From Muribaculaceae bacterium (GTDB taxonomy: Bacteria; Bacteroidota; Bacteroidia; Bacteroidales; Muribaculaceae), in contig JAMPAK010000001.1 of assembly GCA_023667285.1 (NCBI GenBank), positions 222,508 through 255,063 on the forward strand: 32,556 nt of DNA, in the 5' to 3' direction. Every line of letters begins with the position of its first letter. Position 1 is the first letter of the stretch. Below, in pieces: positions 1-7,980 of this stretch. The translations under genes and the position numbers were made by a program. The notes under the pieces are model-generated. The model had not been told where the DNA came from, did not search any database, and saw only the letters and a list, made by a program, of their open reading frames with translations.

Positions 1-148
1 CGGGGCGGGCGCGTTTCTGGCGCTCGAGGTATGAGATGACTTTGCGCTCGTTTTTCGTTAGGCGTCGGTTGAGGTATGTCTCGAAGCCACGTATCCCGAG
101 GATGGGGGAGTAGGTTTGTTTCCGGGAGGTTGTGATGAGTTTTTTCAC
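1..148 (-). CDS. N-terminal fragment of an unidentified protein, runs off the left edge
   Basis: An open frame reads leftward from a GTG at 148-146 to the window edge without a stop, giving 49 residues that begin MKKLITTSRKQTYSPILG (first residue read as Met) and end rich in Arg and Lys. No ATG lies between the GTG and a good -7 promoter element (TATCTTTG, 188-181), so GTG is the only sensible start and the leader would be about 26 nt. No signal peptide or membrane segment is visible; the stretch is very basic. I do not recognise the family. In other Bacteroidales a glycogen/starch synthase often lies next to panC, but this N-terminus does not look like one. It could be a chance open frame, although promoter, start and lysine-rich beginning fit together. 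Confidence 0.4.
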   Translation of the reverse strand, partial: MKKLITTSRKQTYSPILGIRGFETYLNRRLTKNERKVISYLERQKRARP

Positions 149-180
149 GGGGTAGCTTCGAGAAAATGAATGTTTGGTTG

Positions 181-188
181 CAAAGATA
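181..188 (-). promoter_or_regulatory. Bacteroidota -7 promoter element, leftward
   Basis: The minus strand reads TATCTTTG, an exact match to TAnnTTTG, 32 nt upstream of the GTG at 148. No TTTG is seen at the -33 spacing, so this is a half-supported promoter for the leftward partial gene. Confidence 0.4.
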
Positions 189-242
189 TGAATGATAAGA
201 GGTTGGAATAGTGTGATAATGCCGAAGAGTACCTTCGGGGTG

Positions 243-267
243 GTAATTTCGGCGGCCTACGGGCGCC
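243..267 (+). repeat. REP-like unit, copy 1
   Basis: This is a 25-nt unit, GTAATTTCGGC then GGCCTACGGGCGCC. It forms a 7-position stem with one G-G mismatch and a TAC loop. It matches copy 2 (339-363) at 21 of 25 positions. Confidence 0.55.
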
Positions 268-338
268 GTTTGGAGGAAGGTGGTGATTCCCCGGGCATTC
301 TCGCCCCTTACGGGAGGCTCGCATGACCGGGGCTACGA

Positions 339-363
339 GTAATTTCGGCATCCTACGGATGCC
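339..363 (+). repeat. REP-like unit, copy 2
   Basis: This is a 25-nt unit, GTAATTTCGGC then ATCCTACGGATGCC, with a perfect 7-bp stem GGCATCC/GGATGCC and a TAC loop. All four differences from copy 1 fall in the stem. One stem pair changes from G-C to A-T, so pairing is kept. Confidence 0.55.
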
Positions 364-484
364 ATCGACATAATAAATATGCCATCTTTTGTGAGTATTT
401 AGGGATGATCGGATTTACGATGGCGCTATTTAACATAATACCGATTATGTGCAACTTGAATTGGAAACTTATCGGCCTCGATTA

Positions 485-516
485 TTTGCTCCATATCTAA
501 ATAATGTGTAATTTTG
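485..516 (+). promoter_or_regulatory. Promoter of the panC operon
   Basis: TTTG (485-488) and TAATTTTG (509-516) are separated by 20 nt, an exact match to the Bacteroidota primary-sigma promoter. The expected start of transcription is near 523, about 55 nt before the panC ATG. Confidence 0.75.
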
Positions 517-579
517 CACCTTGAATTTGGCCGGCTATGAATTTATGGTCGGTCCGGCTCAAACAACATCTACACAGAA

Positions 580-1431
580 ATGGAAATAATTCGCACTGTC
601 GCTGAACTCAAAGAGAGACTAAACGAGGCCCGGGCCAAGGGTTCGATTGGACTTGTGCCTACAATGGGCGCTCTCCATCAGGGTCATAAGTCACTGGTTG
701 ACCGCGCCCGATCAGAGAACGACACGGTCGTTGTCAGCGTCTTTGTAAACCCTACTCAATTCAATAATTCAACTGACCTCGCCACCTATCCTCGCACGGA
801 GGAAGCCGATGTGGCACTGCTTGAGGCTTGTGGCGTTGACTATGCTTTTATTCCCTCTGTCAGTGAGGTCTATCCAGAGCCTGACAACCGGGTGTTTGAC
901 CTGGGGCCAGTGGCTGAAGTGATGGAGGGAGCCATGAGGCCAGGCCACTTCAATGGTGTGGCTCAGGTAGTTAGCAAGCTGTTTGATTTCACACGTCCGA
1001 CTAGAGCATATTTCGGAGAAAAAGATTTCCAGCAGATAGCGGTAATCAGAAAGATGGCACAACTAGCAGGTTTTGAGGATGTTGATATTGTAGATTGTCC
1101 GATAGTCAGGGAGGATGACGGGCTTGCTCTGAGTTCGCGCAATGTCAGGCTGACTGAGGAGCAGAGATCAATAGCACCTGCAATATCGCTGGTACTCCGT
1201 AGTAGCCTTTATTGGGCTAAAGATATGTGTGTCAGCGAGTTGAAGAGTAGAGTGGTGACTACACTCAATCTTTTCCCCTTCATGGAGGTGGAATATTTTG
1301 AGGTTGTGGATGCCCTGACGATGCAGCCGATAGAAAATTGGGAAGACTCGAAAGAGGCTGTGGGATGCATCACCTGCTATTGTGGCAGTGTGCGCCTGAT
1401 AGACAACATAAAATATGGGTCAGCCTTATGA
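580..1431 (+). CDS. panC: Pantothenate synthetase (pantoate-beta-alanine ligase)
   Basis: PanC joins pantoate and beta-alanine with ATP, via a pantoyl-adenylate, to make pantothenate for coenzyme A; it is cytoplasmic. The 283-residue length is normal. The nucleotidyl-transferase HIGH-type motif is H33-x-G-H36 in [17 protein letters not shown] (about 55-61) follows, then [17 protein letters not shown] (about 145-152), and LSSRN (about 184-188) in the KMSKS position. The ATG at 580 gives the family N-terminus and lies about 55 nt below a strong promoter. Its stop overlaps the panD start by 4 bp (ATGA), so synthetase and the beta-alanine-producing decarboxylase are translationally coupled. Confidence 0.97.
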   Translation: MEIIRTVAELKERLNEARAKGSIGLVPTMGALHQGHKSLVDRARSENDTVVVSVFVNPTQFNNSTDLATYPRTEEADVALLEACGVDYAFIPSVSEVYPEPDNRVFDLGPVAEVMEGAMRPGHFNGVAQVVSKLFDFTRPTRAYFGEKDFQQIAVIRKMAQLAGFEDVDIVDCPIVREDDGLALSSRNVRLTEEQRSIAPAISLVLRSSLYWAKDMCVSELKSRVVTTLNLFPFMEVEYFEVVDALTMQPIENWEDSKEAVGCITCYCGSVRLIDNIKYGSAL

Positions 1432-1781
1432 TGCTTGAGATGCTTAAGGGCAAGATTCATCGTGTGCATGTCACCGAGGCCCGACTTGACTATATAGGGA
1501 GCATCACTATTGACCGAGACCTGCTGGATGCTGCCGGAATCCTGCCCGGCGAGAGGGTCTATATTGTAGACAATAATAACGGAGAGCGTTTCGACACATA
1601 TACAATCGAGGGTCCGCGCGGCTCGGGGATGGTGTGTCTGAACGGGGCTGCTGCGAGAAAGGTGCAGGTGGGCGATGTGATAATAATCATCTGCTATGCC
1701 TCGATGACTCCGGAAGAGGCTGTGGTGTTCAAGCCAAAGGTGATTTTCCCCGACACGAATACAAATCTGCTGGTCGACTGA
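1428..1781 (+). CDS. panD: Aspartate 1-decarboxylase
   Basis: PanD decarboxylates L-aspartate to beta-alanine, the co-substrate of PanC. It is made as a proenzyme that self-cleaves at a Gly-Ser bond to create a pyruvoyl cofactor. The site is visible as YIGSITID (G24-S25), after the family N-terminus [14 protein letters not shown]. The start at 1428 overlaps the panC stop (ATGA) and gives 117 residues, close to the usual length. A second ATG follows directly at 1431, and a longer in-frame extension to 1338 lies inside panC and is not family-like. The ffh gene follows after 29 bp. Confidence 0.96.
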   Translation: MMLEMLKGKIHRVHVTEARLDYIGSITIDRDLLDAAGILPGERVYIVDNNNGERFDTYTIEGPRGSGMVCLNGAAARKVQVGDVIIIICYASMTPEEAVVFKPKVIFPDTNTNLLVD

Positions 1782-1810
1782 CCTCACTCCCATTATAATA
1801 AGAATATCCT

Positions 1811-3145
1811 ATGTTTGAGAATCTAAGCGAAAGACTCGAAAGGAGTTTCAAGATACTGAAAGGTGAAGGCAAAATCACCGAGATAAATGTTGCCGAGACG
1901 CTTAAGGATGTGCGCCGTGCGCTTCTTGAGGCTGACGTGAATTTTAAGGTCGCAAAGCAGTTCACAGACGATGTCAAGGCGAAGGCTTTGGGTCAGAATG
2001 TGATCAATGCCATCAAGCCCGGAGAGCTTATGGTGAAGATTGTGCATGATGAACTTGCACGACTCATGGGTGGAGAGACGGCTACGGTCAATCTTTCAGG
2101 TAACCCCACTGTGATTCTCATGTCTGGTCTGCAGGGCTCCGGCAAGACAACATTCTCGGGCAAACTGGCCCGCAAGTTTAAGTCGGAGCAGTCGAAGCGG
2201 CCTCTGCTCGTGGCCTGCGATGTGTATCGTCCGGCCGCTATAGACCAGCTGAAGGTGCTTGGGGAGCAGATCAATGTCCCCGTGTATACTGAGGAGGGCA
2301 ACAAGAATCCTGTAGAGATTGCGGAAAACGCCATCAAGTATGCCAAGAACAATCATCTGGATCTTGTGATCATAGATACGGCGGGCCGTCTAGCTGTCGA
2401 TGAGGAGATGATGCAGGAAATCGCAGCAATAAAGAAGGCTGTGAAGCCACAGGAGACTCTGTTTGTTGTGGATTCGATGACAGGCCAGGATGCAGTGAAC
2501 ACGGCTAAGGAATTTAACGACCGGCTTGACTTTGACGGAGTTGTACTGACAAAACTCGATGGAGACACACGTGGCGGTGCGGCACTATCAATCCGCACAG
2601 TTGTAACGAAGCCCATCAAGTTTGTGGGTACGGGTGAGAAGCTCGATGCGCTTGACCTGTTTCACCCCTCGCGTATGGCAGACCGCATCCTCGGCATGGG
2701 CGACATTGTCTCTCTTGTTGAGAAGGCCCAGAACGCATATGATGAGAAGCAGGCCCGTGAGCTTCAGCGCAAGATAGCCAAGAACCAGTTTAACTTCAAC
2801 GATTTTCTCCAGCAGATCAGACAGATCCAGAAGATGGGCAATCTGAAGGAACTTGCGTCAATGATTCCGGGTGTGGGTAAAGCGCTTAAGGATGTAGAGA
2901 TTGATGACAATGCATTCAAGGGGATTGAGGCGATCATCAGTTCGATGACGGCTGAGGAGCGTGAGCGTCCTGAGATAATCAACGGGTCTCGCCGCAAGCG
3001 TATAGCCAAGGGCTCAGGCACAGACATCCAGGAGGTGAACCGACTGATAAAGCAGTTTGATGAAGCCCGCAAGATGATGAAGCAGGTGGCCGGAATCAAG
3101 AATCCAATGGCGATGATGCGCGGCATGCGCGGTATGCGCCGATAA
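1811..3145 (+). CDS. ffh: Signal recognition particle protein Ffh (SRP54)
   Basis: Ffh is the GTPase of the signal recognition particle. It binds 4.5S RNA and hydrophobic signal sequences on ribosomes and docks with FtsY at the membrane. The 444-residue protein has the N-terminal helical bundle, then the G domain with P-loop GLQGSGKTT (about 105-113), DTAGRL (about 189-194) and TKLDGDTRGG (about 247-256). The methionine-rich M domain follows from about 300, with GSGTDIQEVNRLIKQF for RNA binding and an MRGMRGMRR tail. All key motifs are intact. It lies third in the panC operon, 21 bp before folD, an arrangement with no obvious functional link. Confidence 0.97.
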   Translation: MFENLSERLERSFKILKGEGKITEINVAETLKDVRRALLEADVNFKVAKQFTDDVKAKALGQNVINAIKPGELMVKIVHDELARLMGGETATVNLSGNPTVILMSGLQGSGKTTFSGKLARKFKSEQSKRPLLVACDVYRPAAIDQLKVLGEQINVPVYTEEGNKNPVEIAENAIKYAKNNHLDLVIIDTAGRLAVDEEMMQEIAAIKKAVKPQETLFVVDSMTGQDAVNTAKEFNDRLDFDGVVLTKLDGDTRGGAALSIRTVVTKPIKFVGTGEKLDALDLFHPSRMADRILGMGDIVSLVEKAQNAYDEKQARELQRKIAKNQFNFNDFLQQIRQIQKMGNLKELASMIPGVGKALKDVEIDDNAFKGIEAIISSMTAEERERPEIINGSRRKRIAKGSGTDIQEVNRLIKQFDEARKMMKQVAGIKNPMAMMRGMRGMRR

Positions 3146-3166
3146 TAAAGATATATCCCTGAGACC

Positions 3167-4048
3167 ATGATACTTATTGACGGAAAGAAGGTAGCCGAAG
3201 ATATCAAACAGGAGATTGCGGCTGAGGTAGAGGCTATGGTGGCATCCGGCAAGCGCCGACCCCATCTTGCAGCAATCCTCGTGGGCCACGACGGAGGGTC
3301 AGAGACCTATGTGGCAAACAAGGTAAAGGCATGTGAGGTGTGTGGATTCCGCTCGACGCTGATCCGCTATGAGGCAGACGTCACGGAGGAGGAACTTCTG
3401 AAGGCCATCGAAGGACTTAACAAAGACCCTGAAGTAGATGGTTTCATCGTGCAACTTCCGCTCCCGAAGCATATCTCGGAGCAGCGGATCATCGAGGCTA
3501 TCGACTATCGCAAGGATGTGGATGGCTTTCATCCGGTGAACGTTGGACGTATGTCCATAGGTCTGCCTTGCTTTGTCTCGGCGACCCCGTCGGGTATCAT
3601 AGAACTGCTGAGGCGCTATAATGTAGCGACCAAGGGTAAACGCTGTGTGGTGCTGGGGCGCAGCAATATTGTGGGCAAGCCGGTGGCGTCGCTTATGATG
3701 CAGAAAGCCAATCCGGGCAACTCTACGGTGACTGTGCTACACAGTGCTTCAGAGGATATTAAGGAGATTTGCTCAGAGGCCGATATCATCATAGCCGCTC
3801 TCGGTCATCCGGGGTTTGTGACAGCCGATATGGTGAAGCCCGGCGCTACAGTGATAGACGTGGGCACAACCCGTGTCCCTGACGCTACACGCAAATCTGG
3901 GTTCAGGCTCCGCGGAGATGTGGACTTCGATAATGTGGCGGAGAAATGTGCCTTTATCACACCTGTCCCCGGTGGTGTGGGGCCGATGACCATTTGCTCA
4001 CTCATGAAGAACACCCTCCTGGCCGCCAAGAAGGAGATTTATTTGTGA
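3167..4048 (+). CDS. folD: Bifunctional methylenetetrahydrofolate dehydrogenase / methenyltetrahydrofolate cyclohydrolase
   Basis: FolD interconverts 5,10-methylene-, 5,10-methenyl- and 10-formyl-tetrahydrofolate with NADP, supplying one-carbon units for purines and initiator formyl-Met. The 293 residues match the family length. Catalytic Y48 and K52 sit in [21 protein letters not shown] and DGFHPVNVG follow in the N-terminal lobe. The Rossmann lobe has GRSNIVGKP (about 164-172), and [10 protein letters not shown] (about 266-275) is near the C-terminus. It lies 21 bp after ffh and 7 bp before the CapA-like gene, so it is co-transcribed. Confidence 0.97.
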   Translation: MILIDGKKVAEDIKQEIAAEVEAMVASGKRRPHLAAILVGHDGGSETYVANKVKACEVCGFRSTLIRYEADVTEEELLKAIEGLNKDPEVDGFIVQLPLPKHISEQRIIEAIDYRKDVDGFHPVNVGRMSIGLPCFVSATPSGIIELLRRYNVATKGKRCVVLGRSNIVGKPVASLMMQKANPGNSTVTVLHSASEDIKEICSEADIIIAALGHPGFVTADMVKPGATVIDVGTTRVPDATRKSGFRLRGDVDFDNVAEKCAFITPVPGGVGPMTICSLMKNTLLAAKKEIYL

Positions 4049-4055
4049 GGATGAG

Positions 4056-5132
4056 ATGCTTGAGATTCTTGTAGCGCTCGCTGCACTTCTGATTCCGGCA
4101 GACAGTGCAGAGATAGTGTTTGCCGGGGATGCCATGCAGCATCAACGACAGATAGATGCTGCCCGGTGTGCAGACGGATCACTCGACTACTCGCCGTATT
4201 TCACAGCACTTCAGCCCTATATTGAGTCGGCAGACTATGCGGTGGTGAATCTTGAGACACCGCTGGGAGGAGCGCCCTATTCGGGCTATCCGATGTTCTG
4301 TGCGCACGACAATTATCTTTCGGCTCTGACTGATGCAGGGTTTGACCTGATGCTCTCCGCCAACAATCATATCCTTGACCGCAGAGACAAAGGGCTTCTG
4401 AGGACCATCGAGACGTTTGAGAGAAACAATGTCCCGTGGGTTGGGATTTATCGTGACGCGGCACACAGGGAGTCTATCCTTCCGTTGATCAAGGATATAA
4501 ACGGGTTTAAGGTGGCATTTCTGAACTACACCTATGGGACAAACGGGATAACTAAGCGAACTCCTGTAGAGATTGACTATATCGACAGAGAGTTGATGGC
4601 CCTGGATGTCCGTGAGGCGCGCGAGGCGGGGGCTGAGCTCATAGCGGTATGCATCCACTGGGGAGATGAGTATAGACTTCTTCCAAACCAAACGCAGAAG
4701 TCGCTTGCAGAATTTCTCACGTCGCTTGGCGTAGAGATGATAATAGGTGGTCATCCACATGTGATCCAGCCTATGAAACTTGAACGGGCGCCGCTGACCG
4801 GCACCCCTACCCTGACGGTCTATTCACTTGGCAACTTCATCTCGGCGATGCGCACCACGGACACCCGTGGCGGTGCCATGGTGAGAGTGAAACTGGCCCG
4901 GGACGTGATGGGGCGACCATATGTGAAGGGTGCATCATACAGGCTCGTGTTCACTCAGCAACCTATCAATAAGGGAGATAACTTCAAATTGCTGCCTGTG
5001 GAGTCTGATGAGGTGAAGGGAGCGGCACGACAGCAGCGCGATGCGTTTGCGGCAAATGCGCGGAGGGTGTTCAAGAGACACAATGTGAATGTGGCTGAGG
5101 ACACTGTCAGCATAGGCACGTATGGCAGATAA
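4056..5132 (+). CDS. CapA-family metallophosphatase-like protein
   Basis: The protein belongs to the CapA/PgsA family (calcineurin-like fold), whose founders act in poly-gamma-glutamate capsule synthesis; most Bacteroidota members have no proven substrate. In 358 residues the family metal-site motifs appear in order: FAGDAM (D25), VVNLETPLGG (about 63-72), SANNHILD (about 103-110), CIHWGDEY (about 198-205) and GGHPHVIQP (about 231-239). A hydrophobic N-terminus of about 18 residues suggests a signal peptide or anchor, although its n-region carries no positive charge. The ATG at 4056 is chosen because the ATG at 4051 soon meets a stop in another frame. It is the last gene before a strong hairpin, so it ends the panC operon. 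No other pgs or cap genes are nearby. Confidence 0.85.
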   Translation: MLEILVALAALLIPADSAEIVFAGDAMQHQRQIDAARCADGSLDYSPYFTALQPYIESADYAVVNLETPLGGAPYSGYPMFCAHDNYLSALTDAGFDLMLSANNHILDRRDKGLLRTIETFERNNVPWVGIYRDAAHRESILPLIKDINGFKVAFLNYTYGTNGITKRTPVEIDYIDRELMALDVREAREAGAELIAVCIHWGDEYRLLPNQTQKSLAEFLTSLGVEMIIGGHPHVIQPMKLERAPLTGTPTLTVYSLGNFISAMRTTDTRGGAMVRVKLARDVMGRPYVKGASYRLVFTQQPINKGDNFKLLPVESDEVKGAARQQRDAFAANARRVFKRHNVNVAEDTVSIGTYGR

Positions 5133-5133
5133 A

Positions 5134-5188
5134 CGGAAGGCTCCCGCATGTCCCGGCCATGAGAGCCGAACCGTGCGGGAGCCTTCCG
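5134..5188 (+). terminator. Long perfect hairpin ending the panC operon
   Basis: CGGAAGGCTCCCGCA (5134-5148) pairs perfectly with TGCGGGAGCCTTCCG (5174-5188), a 15-bp GC-rich stem that begins 2 nt after the stop of the CapA-like gene. The 25-nt loop holds a small nested CGGC/GCCG stem. There is no clean T-run, only TCTTCTTTCC about 14 nt later, so it may terminate weakly or protect the 3' end. Confidence 0.65.
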
Positions 5189-5352
5189 GTGAAGCCGCTT
5201 CCTCTTCTTTCCTGAGAAGTGCGGATGAAATTGAATCTCTCTTGTTTAAATAGTTGAATCGTTTCAATTGTAGAACGCTATTGATTTCTGAAAAGTTCAG
5301 GGGATAACAGGAGGAATGATTCAAAAAGTTGCTTTTTTTCATAGCGCCTTAG

Positions 5353-5383
5353 TTTGTCAGTTAACGACAAATCACTATTTTTG
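5353..5383 (+). promoter_or_regulatory. Promoter of fucO
   Basis: TTTG (5353-5356), 19 nt, then TATTTTTG (5376-5383) match the Bacteroidota consensus exactly. The ATG at 5427 is 43 nt after the -7 element. Because the promoter lies inside the longer in-frame extension, it rules out an earlier start. The rest of the 294-bp gap holds only the upstream hairpin and a short TTGAATC direct repeat (5231 and 5254). Confidence 0.75.
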
Positions 5384-5426
5384 TAAAAAAATTCCTCACA
5401 TTCATCAGAAAAACATATCTAAAGAC

Positions 5427-6581
5427 ATGGTTAACCGTTTTGTACTCAACGAGGTGTCCTATTTCGGACCGGGCGCTCGCCAGGAGTTGCCTAAAGAAAT
5501 CAAACGACTCGGGCTGCACAAGGCCCTTGTAGTGACAGACAAGGAACTCATCAAGTTTGGCGTGGCAGGGAAGGTTCTGGAGGTGCTTGACACCGCAGGA
5601 ATCCCCTATGAAGTATTCAGTGACGTAAAGCCTAATCCGACAGTGGGTAATGTGAATGCCGGTGTGAAGGCATTTGCAGAGTCGGGGGCAGACTTCATCA
5701 TAGCCATCGGAGGTGGCTCGTCGATGGACACAGCCAAAGCCGTCGGCATCATCACCAATAATCCTGAGTTTGCCGATGTGGTCTCACTCGAGGGTGTGGC
5801 TCCCACTCATTCAAAATCAGTTCCCATCATAGCCCTTCCCACTACTGCCGGCACGGCGGCCGAGGTGACAATCAACTATGTAATCACCGATGAGAAGAAC
5901 CAGAAGAAGATGGTATGCGTTGACCCCAACGACATTCCCGCCATCGCCATTGTGGACGCAGAACTGATGTATACGCTCCCGAAGGGTCTGACCGCCTCGA
6001 CAGGAATGGATGCCCTGACCCACGCCATCGAGGGTCTTATCACCAAGGGGGCATGGGAGATGAGCGACATGTTTGAGATCAAGGCAATAGAGATGATCAA
6101 CCGCTACCTGGAGACAGCCGTGAACAATCCGAAGGATGCTGAGGCCCGCAACGGTATGGCTGTGGCACAGTATATCGCAGGAATGGCATTCTCGAATGTC
6201 GGGCTTGGCCTGGTTCACGGAATGGCTCATCCGCTTGGCGCCATCTTTGATATCCCTCATGGTGTGGCCAATGCGCTGCTCCTGCCCCTTGTGATGGAGT
6301 ATAACGCTCCCGCAGCCATCAAGAAGTATGGCATCATCGCTAAGGCCATGGATGTCTATACTCCGGGGATGACGGATGAGGAGGCTGCTGAGGCAGCGGT
6401 CAAGGCCGTCAAGGACCTGGCGCTGAGGGTGGGAATTCCCCAGCATCTCTCAGAGCTTGGCGTGAAGGAATCGGATCTGGAGCGTCTGGCAGACGCAGCG
6501 ATGGCAGATGTATGCACACCAGGCAATCCTCGCGACTGTACACGCGAGGAGGTGCTTGAACTCTATCGCAAGGCTTATTGA
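5427..6581 (+). CDS. fucO: Lactaldehyde reductase (iron-containing alcohol dehydrogenase)
   Basis: FucO reduces L-lactaldehyde, released when fucose or rhamnose is broken down, to L-1,2-propanediol with NADH. The 384 residues align nearly end to end with the E. coli enzyme as I remember it. Shared blocks include the NAD-binding GGGSSMDTAKAVGII (about 96-110), PTTAGTAAEVTINYVI (about 138-153) and GLVHGMAHPLGA. The iron ligands are visible as D195 and H199 (MDALTHA), H264 (GLVH) and H278 (IPHGVAN). An upstream in-frame extension of 37 codons crosses the promoter and is rejected. It stands alone between its own promoter and terminator; no fucose or rhamnose kinase, isomerase or aldolase is in the window. 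Other propanediol-type dehydrogenases of the family are possible but less likely. Confidence 0.93.
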   Translation: MVNRFVLNEVSYFGPGARQELPKEIKRLGLHKALVVTDKELIKFGVAGKVLEVLDTAGIPYEVFSDVKPNPTVGNVNAGVKAFAESGADFIIAIGGGSSMDTAKAVGIITNNPEFADVVSLEGVAPTHSKSVPIIALPTTAGTAAEVTINYVITDEKNQKKMVCVDPNDIPAIAIVDAELMYTLPKGLTASTGMDALTHAIEGLITKGAWEMSDMFEIKAIEMINRYLETAVNNPKDAEARNGMAVAQYIAGMAFSNVGLGLVHGMAHPLGAIFDIPHGVANALLLPLVMEYNAPAAIKKYGIIAKAMDVYTPGMTDEEAAEAAVKAVKDLALRVGIPQHLSELGVKESDLERLADAAMADVCTPGNPRDCTREEVLELYRKAY

Positions 6582-6594
6582 TAGACCCACGATG

Positions 6595-6636
6595 CGGATG
6601 CAATCTCCTTAAATTCATGGAGATTGCATCCGTTTT
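6595..6636 (+). terminator. Rho-independent terminator of fucO
   Basis: CGGATGCAATCTCC (6595-6608) and GGAGATTGCATCCG (6619-6632) form a perfect 14-bp stem with a 10-nt loop, followed by TTTT. It begins 13 nt after the fucO stop. Confidence 0.9.
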
Positions 6637-6750
6637 AAACGGCAGGAGGAGGATATGGCAACATCGGTTATAATGGATTTGGTGAAGATCTTCTTTTGTC
6701 AAAAAAACTTAATTGATGCAGGCTTGAAATATATTTAGGGCCTCACGCTC

Positions 6751-6781
6751 TTGCAAGGTTAGCATAAAACCACTAACTTTG
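6751..6781 (+). promoter_or_regulatory. Promoter of the seven-gene acyltransferase-tex-acyl-CoA synthetase operon
   Basis: TTG (6751-6753), 20 nt, then TAACTTTG (6774-6781). The start of transcription would be near 6788, only about 11 nt before the ATG at 6799. No other promoter is visible before 15211. Confidence 0.65.
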
Positions 6782-6798
6782 ACTCATCTTTTCTAAAA

Positions 6799-7974
6799 AT
6801 GCGTATAATGAACGCTAATATGGATTATTCAGAGATTGCTCCCTACGACGACGTCCATTTTGTCGAAAATATAGAAAAACTTGCCTCTGACCCTGGTTTT
6901 GAACATGCCGTCAGATGGGTTCTTCCAGATATGGATTTCGCCTCATTCACGAAAGTTCTGAAAAGTTGCAACACTAAGCATGAGTTTCAGACCCGTGTCA
7001 TGCAGGGATTTCTCGAGACGCTTGAGAGCAAGACAACTTCCGGAATCACGTCTTCGGGGCTTGAGCATGCTGAGCCGGGACGAGCATATACATTTATTTC
7101 GAATCACAGAGACATCGTCCTTGACGCATCGTTTCTGAATCTTTGTTTCCTCCACAAGGGGCTTCCCACCTCTGAAGTGGCTATCGGAGACAATCTCCTT
7201 ATATATGACTGGATTTCGAACCTCGTAAAACTCAACGGAAGTTTTATCGTTAAACGCAATCTGCCAACGCGCCAGGCGCTCAATGCGGCTAAGCAACTCT
7301 CAGGCTATATTCACCACGCCATCACGGTCAAGAACGAGAGTGTCTGGATAGCCCAGCGTGAAGGACGCGCCAAGGATTCGAGTGACCGTACTCAGAAAAG
7401 TGTGCTGAAGATGCTTGGCCTGGGTGGCGGCGGAAACACGGCGAGCAATCTTGCTGAGCTAAACATCTTCCCGGTTGCCATCTCGTATGAGTTTGATCCA
7501 AATGACTATCTGAAGGCCAGGGAGTATCTGCTGAGCCACCGCGACCCGACGTTCAAGAAGACGCAGCATGATGACCTGTTTTCTATGGAGACTGGACTGA
7601 TGGGGTTCAAGGGAAGAGTGCATGTGTCGTTTGCCTCCTGCCTGACTCCGATGATAGAGCCGATGGGCGAAGGTATGGATAAGAATGAGATTATCGACAG
7701 GGTTTGCCACAGCATCGACTGTGGCATCCATGGGGGGTATAAGATCTTTCCCATCAACTATGTGACGTATGACCGAGCGTTTGACACAGACATGTATACA
7801 GACCGCTATACGGCCGAGGAGGCTGCTCAGGTTGAGGCTTATATCGAGGGTCAGCTGGACAAGGTAGATGTCCCAGACATAACGAAGCAGGAGAGGAATT
7901 TCATGCGCACCTATATGTATACGATGTATGCCAATCCGCTACGCAATAAACTACTTGCCACGGGATATTGTTGA
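6799..7974 (+). CDS. PlsC-type (1-acylglycerol-3-phosphate) acyltransferase family protein
   Basis: Members of this superfamily move an acyl chain from acyl-ACP or acyl-CoA to a glycerolipid or related acceptor at the inner membrane. Motifs seen are block I SNHRDIVLD (N102-H103 to D109), block II GSFIVKRN, block III QREGRAKDS (about 185-193) with the EGxR core, and block IV-like FPVAISYE. The His and Asp of block I are five residues apart here, not the four of the classic HX4D box. At 391 residues it is longer than E. coli PlsC. The start is uncertain: ATGs at 6799, 6808 and 6820 are all in frame, and the last would give a longer, more usual leader. It is 6 bp upstream of the phosphoesterase gene. 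The exact acceptor is unknown. Confidence 0.8.
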   Translation: MRIMNANMDYSEIAPYDDVHFVENIEKLASDPGFEHAVRWVLPDMDFASFTKVLKSCNTKHEFQTRVMQGFLETLESKTTSGITSSGLEHAEPGRAYTFISNHRDIVLDASFLNLCFLHKGLPTSEVAIGDNLLIYDWISNLVKLNGSFIVKRNLPTRQALNAAKQLSGYIHHAITVKNESVWIAQREGRAKDSSDRTQKSVLKMLGLGGGGNTASNLAELNIFPVAISYEFDPNDYLKAREYLLSHRDPTFKKTQHDDLFSMETGLMGFKGRVHVSFASCLTPMIEPMGEGMDKNEIIDRVCHSIDCGIHGGYKIFPINYVTYDRAFDTDMYTDRYTAEEAAQVEAYIEGQLDKVDVPDITKQERNFMRTYMYTMYANPLRNKLLATGYC

Positions 7975-7980
7975 TATTTC

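Larger units (their letters stand above)
221..363. repeat. Cluster of REP-like short palindromes in a gene-free region
   Basis: The 431 bp between the partial gene and panC hold a GC-rich block unlike its AT-rich flanks. It contains four hairpin-forming units. CCGAAG/CTTCGG (222-238) has a 5-nt loop. GGCGgCC/GGgCGCC (251-267) and GGCATCC/GGATGCC (347-363) have TAC loops. An imperfect GCCcC/GGGaGGC lies at 303-318. The second and third are each preceded by the same GTAATTTC. This looks like a REP or BIME-type intergenic repeat, but genome-wide copy number cannot be judged here. The rest of the gap, 364-484, is AT-rich with nothing recognisable. Confidence 0.55.

Noticed and set aside
145-351. 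68-codon leftward open frame over the REP-like block
   Set aside because: It lies across the hairpin repeats, has low-complexity Pro/Arg-rich composition, and its 3' end overlaps the better supported GTG start at 148; probably a by-product of the repeats.
1338-1427. 30-codon N-terminal extension of panD
   Set aside because: It lies inside panC in another frame; family members start just before the LKGKIHRV block, and the ATGA overlap gives a natural start.
5316-5426. 37-codon N-terminal extension of fucO
   Set aside because: The exact-consensus promoter (5353-5383) lies inside it, and FucO proteins begin at the MVNRFVLNE block.
5427-6581. Fucose or rhamnose utilisation cluster
   Set aside because: No kinase, isomerase, aldolase or permease is nearby; fucO stands alone between its promoter and terminator.
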